From Cryptomeria japonica (taxonomy: Eukaryota; Streptophyta; Pinopsida; Cupressales; Cupressaceae): a stretch of DNA of 64,000 nt. Below, piece by piece: positions 12,530-24,325 of this stretch. The translations under genes and the position numbers were made by a program. The notes beneath the pieces were generated by a model. That model saw only the letters and a program-made list of their open reading frames with translations, made no database searches and had not been told where the DNA came from. The stretch is taken from the NCBI RefSeq assembly GCF_030272615.1, contig NC_081414.1:522781637-522845636 (forward strand). The letters run 5' to 3'. The number at the start of each line of letters is the position of its first letter. The first letter of the stretch is position 1.

Positions 12530-12718
12530 TTACGACAATTGGACTGTTGCAATTGCGAGGATCTTTTCACACAACTTTTGGGTGATTGCAATATGCACAG
12601 TCATAACTCCAGCTGTTGGGTTACCAATTTTGACCTTCACTATTAGTTCATCAATCTTGACCAATTCCAGCTCCCCACCTCTAGTACCAACAAGATAGGG
12701 CCTTATTTCTTTAAGTAC
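12530..12718 (-). CDS. C-terminal exon of a NifU-like (NFU2/NFU3-type) iron-sulfur scaffold protein, possibly a pseudogene
   Basis: On the minus strand 62 codons plus TAA read [20 protein letters not shown], then [20 protein letters not shown] and end LAIATVQLS. This matches the last, CXXC-free NifU-like domain of plastid NFU proteins, which scaffold Fe-S clusters for photosystem I and other plastid proteins. A splice acceptor (AG read from 12719-12720, after a T-rich run) precedes the first codon in phase 0, so the other exons should lie at higher coordinates. I could not find the CXXC-bearing exon between here and 19.4 kb. Several positions differ from the usual family pattern (GTRGG, KIL), so it may be a decaying fragment or a gene with a very long intron. 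The Ty3 element inserted 127 bp past the stop codon. Confidence 0.7.
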   Translation of the reverse strand, partial: VLKEIRPYLVGTRGGELELVKIDELIVKVKIGNPTAGVMTVHIAITQKLCEKILAIATVQLS

Positions 12719-13605
12719 CTACAACCAGGAATTCAGATAGCCAATAAAGATGGAAAGGGGAAATTATCTATGAGTTGTTCTTTTCATAATTGATTTGACA
12801 TTAACCTAGAAAGACCACAACTAATGTGCATGATAAAATCTACTTGTCTACATTAAATTATTTTATTTGATTAAACTTGAGTTTACTGAGACTCTATATT
12901 AGATGTGGAATATCAAGGCAATAAAATTATTGCATAATTACCACTTTGCTATCTTTATCCCCTAAATTAGCTTTGAATTCATGATTGTCTTGTACCTGTT
13001 ATATAACATCAATTTGCATCAATTTTCATCCTCCAAGAGTCTATCAAATTTATGCTTCCAAATATCTTTCAATTTGCATCCTCCAAGAGTCCATCAAATT
13101 CATGCTTCCAAACATCTTTCAAATTTGTCTGAGTTGTGACAGTTTTGATAGACTTGCACTCTGCTACTCATAAGTTTCAAACAAGACAACATTAGGAAAA
13201 TCTCTCTAGTGAGAACGTAGAAAACTAGGCTTACAAAAACATATCAAGAAAAAAAAAAGATCCAATGGTCAATAAAATGTTATTCCCTCTGTACAAAGAC
13301 CGATTTTGACTGTCATAGAAGAACAAGTAAAATGTAAGTTCAGTCCACCTAGGGAATCATCTTTCTCCTAGAATACAAAACCATTCAATCTAAACTTGGA
13401 TTATTTAGAATATAATTCAAAATACAAGTGTATTCCAAAGTTATAATAATTTTATATGGTTAAAAACAAAGCTAAGATTAAACCTTTCTTACTAACCCTA
13501 TCACAGAGGGTTTCAAGACAGTTTTAGAAAAAACATGTTCAAACTTCCTTCATTCTTCAGGACCAAAGTTATGATCACATCCAAAAATAAACTTAATTCA
13601 ATTAT
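12719..13605. other. Probable intron or intergenic DNA with a 50-bp tandem duplication
   Basis: No coding signal recognised on either strand. It would be intronic if the NFU exon belongs to a gene extending to higher coordinates. It contains the short tandem repeat listed separately. Confidence 0.5.
13024..13125. repeat. 50-bp tandem duplication
   Basis: CATCCTCCAAGAG begins at 13027 and again at 13077, and the copies are similar over their whole length (ATCAAATT.ATGCTTCCAAA.ATCTTTCAA). Two copies, a few substitutions. Confidence 0.85.
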
Positions 13606-13624
13606 AAACAACTCCAAATAGGTT
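13606..13624. repeat. 19-bp target-site duplication of the LINE unit, left copy
   Basis: AAACAACTCCAAATAGGTT is repeated exactly at 16244-16262. A long direct duplication of this size is typical of target-primed reverse transcription. Confidence 0.92.
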
Positions 13625-13627
13625 CTG

Positions 13628-14359
13628 CCGATTGTTATCTGGAATATATGGAAAGAGCACAACAATAGGATTTTCAAAGATAAAAGGGCTATTCCTGAAG
13701 TGGTTGCAGACAAAATCTTTAGGAGTATTTTTGAATGCCTGTATGGAACTGATCAGGGACTTGCTGCTAAAGAGGATTTCAAAGACAGATGGAACCTTTC
13801 TACCACCACTACTAGCAAGGAGAAAGGCAGAGAAGGTCTTGTCTAGTGTTTCCCCCCACAGGGATGGATTAAGGATAACTTTGATGGGGCTTCTAAAGGA
13901 AATCCGGGTAAAGCTGGATATGGGGGCATTATCAGGAATTTTGCTGGAAGTTGCCTTAAGGTGGTGGCTGGTCCTCTGGGGAATCAAACTAGCCATTTTA
14001 CTGAAGCCTCCGCTACCTTGCATACTTTAATTATAGCCAAAAATCTCAATTATGATAAAATATGGCTTGAGGGAGATTCACTTAATATTATTAAGTGCTT
14101 AAAGGGGGAATCAGAGCCTTCTTGGTCCATTGAGAATATCATCATGAAACCTAGAGAGATTATTGCTAGTTTCAAAGAAATTATTATACAACATGCCTTC
14201 AGAGAGAAAAATAGTGTTGCTGACTGTTTAGCGAATACTGGAGTTAATTATAATGTTCAAATGGTTTGGCACGAGGATGATCTCAATTTAAACATTAAAG
14301 AGATACTTAGAAAGGACCATTATACGGGGAGAGAAGGACAATTAAATAATGACAAGTAA
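13628..14359 (+). pseudogene. LINE ORF2 C-terminal fragment with RNase H domain
   Basis: The frame opens with the end of plant L1 ORF2 (IWNIWKEHNNRIFKDK) and continues into an RNase H of the plant RVT_3 type. All four acidic residues of the fold are visible: FDGASKGNPG, the Glu of FTEASATLH, the Asp of LEGDSLNII and the Asp of NSVADCLAN. One in-frame TAG at 13844-13846 separates the linker from the RNase H part, and the frame ends at TAA 14357-14359. In plant L1 elements this domain removes the RNA strand of the RNA-DNA hybrid. The rest of ORF2 (endonuclease, RT) is absent. Confidence 0.88.
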
Positions 14360-14639
14360 AAAGAAACACTTGCACCTCGCTCGAAAGGCCATCAGTACCT
14401 GGCACTGCGGTAGATCTCCTACTATCTCCAAAACATTGCTGCATGCTTTGTGGGTTACTTAGAGTGATAATTTGAGTTGCATAGGGAAAGAAGTTCTCGA
14501 TTTGCAGAAAAACAGAGTCGATATCTTGCATCTGAAAATGGGAGGAGATCTAAGATGCAAAGAACCTTACAACATGTTGACCTAGAAACCAATGCCTAAA
14601 GTCTAGGCAAAGCTAGAGAAGGGCTCTCTCACCAGCTTC

Positions 14640-16076
14640 ATGGAAAAGCTTGAGGACTATGGCAAAGGTAGGGTCAACTTAGTCGTTTCTAAGATTTCTG
14701 AAAACTGGTCTAATGGCTCTTTTAAACTTTACGGAGTTAAATTTAAGTTGGATGCTGGGCTTATTTCTACTGTGACTAGTATGCTCCACTCCAAGCTCAA
14801 CTTCTTTCGAGACCTCAAGGTCTCCAACAATGCAGTTACCCTATTCTTGTGAAAAGAGAAAGAGTGGGCCAAAATCAGCAAGGCTACCGGGGGCTACTAC
14901 GATGCTGCAAACATCAAGAAGTTGTGGGGCTGGGTCCTGAACACAATCATGGAGTATATTACGGTTGAAGGCTATTTCTCTAGGGCCCACACTTACCACT
15001 TCGTGCTCTTGAACCATTTCAGACATGACAAAAAAGTGTCTTTGCCCTACTACCTTTTTTGATCCCTCTCCAGGTCCCTAAACAAGCACAGGACTAACCC
15101 TTCCAGCCCGATTCTCCACTACAGGCTCCTGCTGCTCATCTATGAACATTGCAAAACCCTCGCTCTGCAAGAAAATAAGCAGATTTCCACTTCCCCAGGT
15201 AAAAGGAGGATGGAAGAGGGAGATACTAGCAAGGAGAAGGCGTCATCCAGCAAGAAAAGGAAAAGCGCCCCCGGGTTGGAAACTGAGGACATTGTCAAGG
15301 AAAGAAGTGGTATGGACATAGATGACTCTAACAGTGAAGATAGCTGGAAGGAAGAGGAGCTGGGCAACGAGGAAGAAAGTGGAGATTTCGAGCCTAGTCA
15401 TGATAGCCCTATTCCAAGTGATCACCCTGGTAAGGACAATAGCCATCTGATGGAGGAGATGGCTCCCAAGGATAATGAGGAAACTGAAGTTAATTTTGAG
15501 AAGGAAACAAACAAAGGCTCCGAGAAGAACCTGACTGAGGAAAGGGATAGCAAGGCCAAGGATAGTGCTGGTGAGGGGCTTATCCTGGATAATCTCAAGA
15601 AGCTCTCAGAGGCTAGAATGAATTTCGACAGATGGACTTATGAAACCCTGAAAAACCTGGAGAAGCAAGGGATAAATTCAGATAAAAAGAGGGAGGATGA
15701 AAACAAAGAGCATATTAATTGGAAGCAGGAAATGGAGAATATGGTAAAATCACTGGAAGAGGGAAAAGAAGCGATGAAAAATCTGATGGGAATTATCCCA
15801 AGTATCCTCTCTGCTGTCACCAAAAACCTAGAAGATATTGCCAAGGTCTTTGACCATACTCCTAAACCGGTTGTGGATCCTGACCTGGAGGAGGAGACCA
15901 CCCAGACTGGAAGTGGTGGTGATGCTACCCCAGCAGGCGAAACTGCGAAGAAAACCAGGGCCAGTATTAAGAAAGTTGTGGCTACTGCGGCCAAGGACCC
16001 TCCCAACCTCAAAGACAACATCAAAGAGCTACAAGAAATTAACAGCACCCTGGCTAAAGCCCTGGATAAAATTTGA
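14640..16076 (+). pseudogene. Unrecognised charged, coiled-coil protein inside the LINE unit
   Basis: One frame runs from ATG 14640 to TGA 16074-16076 with only two internal stops (TGA 14850 and TGA 15060), so it was a protein of about 478 residues. The N-terminal ~180 residues look globular and helical (KLYGVKFKLDAGLISTVTSM, KKLWGWVLNTIMEYITVEGY, HFVLLNHFRHDKKVSLPYYL). A Lys/Ser/Glu-rich middle follows, with nuclear-signal-like SSKKRKS, then a long acidic stretch, then a predicted coiled coil (MNFDRWTYETLKNLEKQG, WKQEMENMVKSLEEGKEAMK) and a final helical tail. I recognise no enzyme motif. The start could lie upstream, since the frame is open back to TAG 14604. It resembles in layout the second gene of the LTR element at 45324 and the pseudogene at 19405; this is a comparison of style, not an alignment. 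Confidence 0.6.
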
Positions 16077-16243
16077 TTCCTGGATGGCCTGCTGGCTTTT
16101 AGGGGCTTTTGTGGGTTTTCCTCGGTTTTCCGTTGGTTTTTTCCTTTTGTTCTGTTTCTCTCTGTTTCTCGTGGCTTTGCTATTTTAGTCTTGCTTGTAA
16201 AGGGTTTTGGGGCCCCTTCAAAACTTGCCTTTTCATTAATCAA
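16077..16243 (+). other. LINE-type 3' tail
   Basis: The short untranslated region is rich in TTTT/GGTTTT and ends GGGGCCCCTTC...TTTTCATTAATCAA, a pattern common at the 3' ends of plant L1 elements. It directly precedes the right target duplication. Confidence 0.55.
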
Positions 16244-16262
16244 AAACAACTCCAAATAGGTT
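16244..16262. repeat. 19-bp target-site duplication of the LINE unit, right copy
   Basis: Exact partner of 13606-13624. Confidence 0.92.
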
Positions 16263-19200
16263 TCAAACCCTTTTCAATCCATTCATCCATCCAAAAATGC
16301 TAAAGAAAAGCAATACCACGTGACTGTTGTAGAAGACTGTTAAGAGTTCTTACATTAAACTTTGATTCCATTAATTAAAACTTCAATCAAATACATAAAA
16401 AAAAATCCATGACTAGTTTAACATCTTCCTTACTTCCTTTACAATCATCAAATGATATATTACATTCATATTTGTGTTCCATCTACCATGACTGTCAACA
16501 ATATTGCAGAATTTGTATGACAATCAGAGGTGTGAAGGATGTAACTCTTCCAAACCTTTCCACCAACTTGATACACACCCAATGCTCTACCAAACAATAA
16601 TTTTTATAGCCTTATTACTGGTTCTAACTGCTCCAACGGTCTCAGGACCAAATACATGACCTTTGACAACTTTAAACAACATGTTAGCAACTTTTGCAAA
16701 GTTGCACTCTTACAACTTGTGGCATTTTTAACCTTTCAATACAAATGACCTCAAAACCTTATATGAACACTTTTAACACATAAATATGGACTAGAAATGA
16801 CCATTTAAAACATTCTTACCCTTCCATGGGCATATTTTCATGATTTGACCACTTGACTAATTAAGGACCTCAATTGCACAGCTTGACAACTTTTACAAAT
16901 GGGTTTACTTAGCCTTGCATAATGATTCAAATGGACTCAAAATATATTGAAATGACCATATAAACTCAAATGTAAGTGAAATTACTCATGATATGTCTTT
17001 TAACCTCCTGGGACTAGGTTCTCCTGCACCACATACTCTTGGGAGTGTTAGGACTGCACTTATAATATATTTTACAATGTATTTATAATCCTTGGCTCTC
17101 TATCAGAACAAACTATCCCTCCCTTGCACTATCACAGGAAATACTATACCACTACACTGTTGTAATCATGGCTACTTTATATTATATATCTTCATGCATT
17201 AAATGGTAGAATCCTTCTCAAGTGAGTACAAAAGATAGAAATTTAAGATAAAATAGTGCAATCAGAAAGCTTGTATCCAAACATCGATTCTTCCCCGGAT
17301 CATTTAGACTAGGAAAACAAAAGTAATAATAAAGTACTTGCCTCAGAGTTACGATAATCATAGATATCACAGGTGGAAGCCATAATTATTACTTCCTTGA
17401 AGTATGGAATATCTAAAATCATATTAGGATCAGACAAGCTTGTTCCATACTTAACATTCATGACCAACTCCAAACACATTCAATGTCAATGTCTATGGTA
17501 TTTTTATTTACTAAGAGTCTCTTATTCAAAGATGCAACAACACAAAACTCTATTAAATAAAAAATCAATACAACTCTTGTAATTTAATTTTTGTTTAGTC
17601 TCTTATAACTTTGTGCTTTGTTCTTTGCCACCCACTTTCCTTTCCTTCTTTCCTTCTTTTCACCACTCTCAAATTAAGTTTAAAAAGGATCATATGGAGG
17701 CCTTTTTTGGGCTGCTAAAAGTGGAATTTATCACTACTTTATAGGATAATTAAATGCCTGGATTAGAATCTAAAATAAGATGGGAAATGGAACTTCCAGT
17801 TTCTTCTATTACATGCTCAGGTTGTATGAAAAAAATTTAGGTTCAAGATTGTTTATGGATTGTAAGTATCATGAAGCTTTGTATATGATTTTGAATCCTA
17901 TCACCCAAGATTTTTATAGATGAAAAAGCATGATTCACAATAAAAATAGGCTCAAAGATCAATCTCAAGCATACGGTTGATGCAGGCAAATAAATACACA
18001 AAGACATAAATACAGATGGATGGTTGAATGTATGACAAGGGCTAAATATTATAACAATTTACTCATCCCTTGTATTTTGTTACAACTTATAACAACATTC
18101 AGTAATATTTTGAGAAAAGGCTACTCTTAGGTTCAATTTCATTATGAGGAGAAAATTTAATGATTTAAATTATTATTATGCACATCACCTGAACTTTCTT
18201 GCAATTGTGTTTTTATTGGGGTTATATGTGAAGGATTTGAATGCTTTAATATTGCCATTGATTGTGTAATGATGACATTTTAACTTGTCACTTGATTTTT
18301 TTATGTAAATTTACTCATGCCATCAATGTATGAGAAAACTCAGCTGCTACCAATATGTGGCCCTCTTTCTCAACATTTTGGTGTCTTTCTACTCCTTGAT
18401 TGCATACTTTTTAACTAGTTTATGACAAATCTATAGCAGCAAGTAGTAAAATCCATATCGGTGTATCACTTGAGAAGCTTCAAGGAAAATGAGAAGCTTT
18501 TGTTGGTTCTCAAATCAATAGATTGGAAGTTTCTAAGGAAGTGCCAATTCCTATCTCCAAAATCTCCCAATTGATTTGGCCAACTTGTAGAGTGCAACGA
18601 TGAGGTCTCTAGCTCTCTCACTTGAGGCTCTGCAAGACCTAGGCACGTATACCTATTAGCCAACAACAGATTTAGTGAGCTTCCTAAATATTTTTCCTAC
18701 TACTTGAGTGGAACTTTCTTTCAAGTTAATATTGTAGGTGAGTTCAAGATTGTTGTTGTGGAAGCTATTCAATCTATGATTTCCTTCTGCTCCTACTCAA
18801 AATAACTTATAAAGTAAATCTCAAGATACTTTAAGGTAAAGGGAAATTATATAAAGAATTGTTATTGACCAGTGCCTTAATCTTATTGGGTTACATAGTC
18901 AATTTCTTTGTGGGGATTCACATATAACTCTAATGAGACAATGTTTAAACCCTCAATTTGTAGTGGGCCTATCAATTGTCTTGTCTCTGAGTGCTTGTAT
19001 ATAAATTTCACTAGTTTTAATCTTCTTAATTGAGTTTAACTTTTATTTGCAAAAGACCAATCAAGAAATAATTAAAGGAAACTATCTATTTCACATTAAT
19101 ATTGTTACTTCAAATTCAAACTGATTTCATCCAAATCCACACCAAAGAATTAAATCAACCTTGCTAATTTGCTAGAAATATTATAGAGATTAGATACCCA

Positions 19201-19404
19201 AAGAAATCTTAATTCACAACTCAGGCAAATGAAGGCGAACTGCTATATATATTAACTTCAAAAATATTTCACACAAATGTAGTCTCTGAAAATCTTTTAT
19301 AGTAGTACTAAAATGTTACTCCCCTTTTTTTCTCAAAAATCTAACCTCCCTTATATATGAGAGTTACAAATTCTTTTGGAACAAAAGGGCACACCCCTCC
19401 CAAA
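16263..19404. other. Non-coding AT-rich DNA, nothing recognised
   Basis: No long open frame, RNA gene or element terminus recognised. It could be intron of the NFU-type gene or intergenic. Weak protein-like strings near 17340-17390 and 18466-18666 on the minus strand did not hold up (see the rejected list). Confidence 0.5.
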
Positions 19405-22400
19405 TTAGCAATCATTGTTTGTTAAATTTAAACATAAAAAATTAAACATTGCCACATGATTAATATAATCATCATTATTATAATCTTGGAATTCAAAAGT
19501 CCATCTCCTCATTGCATTCTACATTATGTATGATCTTTCAATCACATTGATCACATATGAAGCCAAGTTCCCATCTTCATCTACACATCCTCTGGACCTT
19601 CTCATGAAGCCTATCAACTCACGTCGCCAATCCTCTAGTGACATGATCTCTCCATCACGAAGTACTGCTGGTAATCAAACAAATTGTTCATTTTCAAGGA
19701 ATTCGATGGTGTTTCTCAATTTGTCTCCAAATTCAGCATGAGCTTTGAGCAAATTCTCTGCTTCATTTTTAGCTTCTTGGGTGATGGATCCATGTGTTGT
19801 CATGATTTCCTATATCCGTTCCTGTAATCTTGTATGCTCCATATGGTCTTTGATGGTGCTAGTATACATTTTCCAGAATTCTTTAGAATATTTGAACATA
19901 ATTTTAAAACGGGCATCAACTATATCGTCAACCAACTTGATTGTGTGGTCCCTAGTAGCCTTGAGCAACATTCCTCCCTTTTCACTCTGATACCTCCAGT
20001 ACCTTGCATCCTGAATTGCCTCAAGAAGATTAGTACCAACTTCATAAAGAGTAAACCCAACCTCATTACTCTTTGGGGATGATTCCAACCGCAATGCTCA
20101 ATCTTTCCAGTGTTTCTTTTCCTCTTCTGCTTTCCTATATAGACAATTCATAATTTGGTTCTCCGTGACTAAAAATTCAACTTGATCCTTGTTGATTGTG
20201 GCAACATATAAGTTCAATTGGGTTGTAATCCTAGGATCAATCTTTCCAACTTGGTGGATCATCAGGTGTCCAAATGCTTTGTCTATATCAACCAATGATA
20301 GACTCTTATTTCCAGGATATAAAGCCCACAACAACAATACCTTTTCTTTTGGATCATATCCCAATCCCATGAAAATTTTATCCACTTCCTCTGACAATAA
20401 TTGTCTCTCACTATATTGGCTTCTTTGAAAACTATAGAAAATAATGGCATCTTTCCTTTCCCACCCAGGGTAGATTATCACACCTGCTTCTTTGAGGAAC
20501 CTTTTTCCCTTTTTCGAGGTCATTTCTCTCTTTTCAACATCAATTGCTTCCTGCAACAACTGCAAGGTGTCCTCTTCTGACATGTTTTCCATTTGTTGTC
20601 TCATAATTTGACCTTTATACTAATATAGGAAAGTTTCAAATTCAGGTGTAGTGATAAATTCCTGATCCGATACAAATTTTTCATGCTCGAGGATCCTGAT
20701 ATCATCAATTTACATTTCACGAATGTGTCTTATAGCTAAATCCATGGGCTGGTCAAGACCAAACCTTGGGGGTGGTACATCTTCCTCTATGTCAACAAAT
20801 TCGGTAGTGGTGGTAGGGGATAGGTGAGCAAGGGGACTAGTCTGCCTTGGATCTTTGGCCTTTTCTCTAAAAACATACAACGGAACTCCATTTAGGATTT
20901 CCAATTCATGAGACATCAATTTGTTTTCCCTGTACACAGGGTCTTCAATTCCTTCTACAACTTCCTTATTGATTTTTTCCCTTCTTAATTTCCACTCATA
21001 TGCCTTGAAAAAAATTTCATATGTCAATCTCTTCTTAAGTGTCTCCTCTCTTTCAATGTTTCTGATGAAGTCATCAATCATCATTGGCATGTGATCTATT
21101 CCCTTCAATTTCTATGATTTTCTAGCTTTCTCCATATATCCTTTTGGATCAAAATTTGGCCTGGGGACCCTTTTCCAAATGGAAGTACTCCAATTTATCC
21201 TACAGTAGACCATATCTATTTGATCTCTTAATAAGGAAATAAAAAAAAGATAACAAACTAGGCAGGATTGATTATTTCCTGCGATCCGTAAGTTTCCTTG
21301 CACTAGCTATTGAAAGTTGTTTGATAATCTTCAAATAGGTTATTCTATCAGGGACTGTCATAGGTAATAGGTAAGGCTCTCCTTCAAACCCATATACCCT
21401 GATCTGAGTGTTATCCAAGAAGCAATACCAAACCCCCCAGTTATGGGGGATACCACATTCTGCGTCAGGGTCTAAGGAACCTTTTAATTTGAGGGGTCAA
21501 TAAAAAATCACATGGGCATCCAAGTAATTTGTACAATGGCTTTACAAAGTATTCTTCAAAGTGTATATATTGGATCTTGATATATCTTTGGTCCCAACTT
21601 GATTACCATAGTTCTATTGGCTTTCGGACTCCTGCCCTATCATATTCCCTAAGAGACAAACCTTCAATCTGTAATCCTATTTCTTGTGTGGCATAAAGCA
21701 ACATGTGCATAAGATGAGAATAATATTTGAAATTCACATTAACCTTGTCCATTTTCAACTTCTCCAATCCATGATTGATAGCATAAGCAATGTAAGTAGC
21801 ATAGTCAAAATTCCTTGGGTCTTTTGATTGAATGTCAGCACAGATCACCATTGTAGAAATATCCATTAATGGGGAAGCTTCCACACCCAGCACTTGTGCA
21901 ACACAATAATAAGTGAGCTTGAAATAAGGGAAAAACAAGTTGACATCAAATGGGGCCTTGTCTATGTTTGCAAACAAGGTCATGGCTCCTTCAGTTTTTG
22001 GTCTATGCGGGGGAAGTCTCCAATGTTTGCATGTTCTCCATATTCAAATACTCATGTACCAATTTACCAGGGTCGACCGCCTCATCATGCCCCCACTCTA
22101 AATCAAAAACTTTCTCAATGTACTCTTTTGTGATCGACAACAGGGGATTTCCTTTGTAACCACATATGGTTTGTGTCTGAGGGTTATACTGGTCTGCCAA
22201 TGTTACCATTAATTTTTCATTCACAAAAACATTAGGCACCACAAGTCTCCCTAGGTTTAGCTTCCAAATGTTACAGACTGGCTCGACTGCGAACCTCCTA
22301 GAGTAATTAAAAATGAACAATTCATGCCTCGAATTTCAATCCAGATGTCTCCTAAATTCTCATATTTATCTTCTATTCCCTCATCATCCCTTCTAATTTT

Positions 22401-22553
22401 CCTCGAATGGTGACCAAAAAGTGGGATCTGGTCTATGATGTCTTGGTCTAGAGGTCGACCTTCCCTTTTTTGTCATTTAGGTTTCTCTTCTTTGAGTTCA
22501 GAGGGGTCTATATTTTTCTTTTTTTTACCCTTCCTAGATGACGAAGCTTCCAT
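19405..22553 (-). pseudogene. Broken gene for a ~950-residue protein of unknown family
   Basis: On the minus strand a start (MEASSSRKGKKKKN, ATG at 22553) leads into a long protein recoverable in pieces across two frames. The pieces include SRRFAVEPVCNIWKLNLGRL, NPLLSITKEYIEKVFDLEWG, FDYATYIAYAINHGLEKLKM, LLRDQIDMVYCRINWSTSIW, MMIDDFIRNIEREETLKKRL, EAGVIIYPGWERKDAIIFYS, LGYDPKEKVLLLWALYPGNK and LENEQFVWLP-like sequence with a stop in place of W. Frame changes lie near 22320, between 22003 and 21983, and between 21603 and 21303. In-frame stops lie near 22470, 21110, 20700, 20620, 20095, 19810 and elsewhere. It is mostly helical, rich in Lys and Glu, with a basic N terminus. I recognise no catalytic motif. 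No flanking repeat was found, so it may be a transposon accessory gene or a decayed host gene. Residue-level similarity to known families needs a search. Confidence 0.6.
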
Positions 22554-23704
22554 GTTTATACTTTCAACTCAAATAAGAGAGCACACTTTAATATAAAACT
22601 TGTAGTTTTACTTCTTTCTACAAGACTTTTGTTGCCCTCGCTGCATCGATTCCTTCTCTCCTTGGTAACTTTATTCACCTGAGCAATTCTGGTATGCAAG
22701 CAGTTTGATGGCTTTTGTTACAGCAACGGTCATTAAGGAGTGTATTTTAAATTTATGGTGATGTGACCTTCTTAGATTCGTGTAAGATTTCCTGGCAGAT
22801 TGATTGTGCTTTTTTGCCAACCTGTGTTTTTTGAGGCACCAACATACCACATTTTCTGATGGAATTCTTTTCAATGAGTCCTTTATAATTTTCATTGTAG
22901 CTCTTTCATGCCTATTTCGGTGAAACATGCCCTATTGCTAAATCCCTTCTTATGTTCTTTGATGCCCAAGTTTCATCAATATCATCATTGGGGACTCATT
23001 AATGTTTTGATGAGATTATGCTTTTTCTCAAGCATTCGTAACTCCTCCCGTTGTTCACCTTTCATCGACAATCTTATTTTCAGTAAGCCGCTCTTTAGTT
23101 TTATTGATAGTGTGGTTTCAATGAAAGTTCATGTTTCACTATGGTCTTTAGTGTTCCACTCGATGACATATCTTCATCGAAACACTTTGTTTAGATAGGA
23201 TTTCATCTGGGTTTCATCGATCTCAAGCTTTCGATGAAACTTGATTGTCACTCGATCCTTCTTTGATCTCTTCAATATGTACCTTTTCACCAAAAAAATT
23301 CTTTTAGGCGTGGTTTTAACCGGTATGTTATTTTTGGGTGAGAATGTCAGGGATTCCACTGACATGTTAGTAGTAAATGGACTTCGATGAAACCTAGCAA
23401 GATCTATTCGTAATCATGAGCTATATTTCGATGAGTATTTTCTTTTTATTCGGGTGAATGCCAAGCCTTTTCATCGAAATATTTATTTTGGTAGAAGAAG
23501 GGAGGGTCCCTTAGACACTTTCTGTTATTTAATTTTTGATAAGAAAACTTTTGTAGCTTCTATACAAGGGCTTGGTGATGACAATGTGCAAAGTAAATAA
23601 TTTGTGGTCGCAACAGCTTCATTGAAGGTTCTCATGTCAAAGAACCATCATGTTGAGCCCCAGTTGACAACAACCTTCAAAGATGATCTTTGTAGATGAT
23701 TTAA
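22554..23704. other. Non-coding DNA upstream of two diverging pseudogenes
   Basis: It lies between the start of the minus-strand pseudogene and the first recognisable Era-like exon. It is notable only for scattered TTTCGATGAAAC / TTTCATCGA half-palindromes between 23040 and 23480. The exons carrying the first GTPase motifs (G1, G2) would be expected here but are not found. Confidence 0.5.
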
Positions 23705-24325
23705 TATGACATGCCTAGAGTGATACAAAAGAAAGTGCACAAGTTAGATTCGAAGATGATGAAGAATGTGTTTATGGAAAACATAGGTGCAAAATATGTT
23801 TTGATAGTTGTTGATGCATGCAAGATTCTAGAAAAGGTATGCGTTATTTGTATATGTTGGCACATTCAAAATAAATTATGAGTTGAAATTAGTTTCAATT
23901 GATTTGAAGGTTTCCATGGAGATTGATAGATTGTTCGGAACATATATTTTGCAAACAAAGGAAAGACCACCAACATTGCTGGTATTGAACAAGGACCTTA
24001 TAAAACTTGGTGAAATTGCAAAGAAGGTAGAGGTAAACATTTGTGTTCGTAGTGGTACAAAGTTACAAACACAAACATTGCTTGTGCAATTTGTACTTTC
24101 TATATTTAGCTCCAAATATGTAAATTTATTTTAGGTGATAATTTTTCCATTTTATTTACATATATGTTGTCCATATGTTATAACCAACAAACAAAGTGTT
24201 TTTCTACCTCATAGTCATGTGTAGATCATATTCTGCATGTAAGTGCCAAATATGGTGATGGGGTAGAGGATGTGAAGAATTGGATTGTTTCCAAACTGCC
24301 ACATGGACCATCATATTATCCTAAG
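23705..24325 (+). pseudogene. Three exons of a chloroplast Era-like GTPase, truncated at both ends
   Basis: Exon 23705-23836 reads YDMPRVIQKKVHKLDSKMMK to VVDACKILEK and ends at GTATGC. It covers the G3 region (normally DTPG, here DMPR). Exon 23910-24032 reads VSMEIDRLFGTY to ERPPTLLVLNKDLIKLGEIA and ends at GTAAAC; it holds the G4 motif but NKKD is reduced to NKD. Exon 24215-24325 reads DHILHVSAKYGDGVEDVKNW to PHGPSYYPK and ends at GTGAGT, and carries the G5 motif SAK. All three junctions are phase 0. Era GTPases assist 16S/small-subunit rRNA maturation, and the plant plastid form has this sequence pattern. The G1 P-loop, G2 and the C-terminal KH domain are not in the window. A stop just upstream of the first exon and the damaged G3/G4 motifs make this a pseudogene. 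Because introns are kept, it is a duplicated rather than a processed copy. Confidence 0.78.

Larger units (their letters stand above)
13625..16243 (+). mobile_element. 5'-truncated LINE-derived insertion carrying an extra gene
   Basis: The unit sits between exact 19-bp direct repeats. Its 5' part is the C-terminal end of an L1-like ORF2 (RNase H), so the element is 5'-truncated as most LINE copies are. Its 3' end is TTTTCATTAATCAA, the tail style of plant L1 elements, without a long poly(A). Between them lies a 1.4-kb frame unrelated to LINE ORF1 or ORF2. One duplication flanks everything, so the chimera seems to have inserted as one cDNA. Alternatives are 3' transduction, template switching, or a LINE family with an added third ORF. 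Confidence 0.82.

Noticed and set aside
15638-16255. 205-codon minus-strand frame
   Set aside because: It is the antisense of the charged gene in the LINE unit. The plus frame has the coding-like composition.
17330-17386. Possible start exon (MASTCDIYDYRNSEAS) on the minus strand
   Set aside because: Too short, no clear splice donor and no following exon.
18466-18666. Possible leucine-rich-repeat receptor fragment on the minus strand
   Set aside because: Only a few Leu/Asn positions fit and no regular repeat spacing could be followed.
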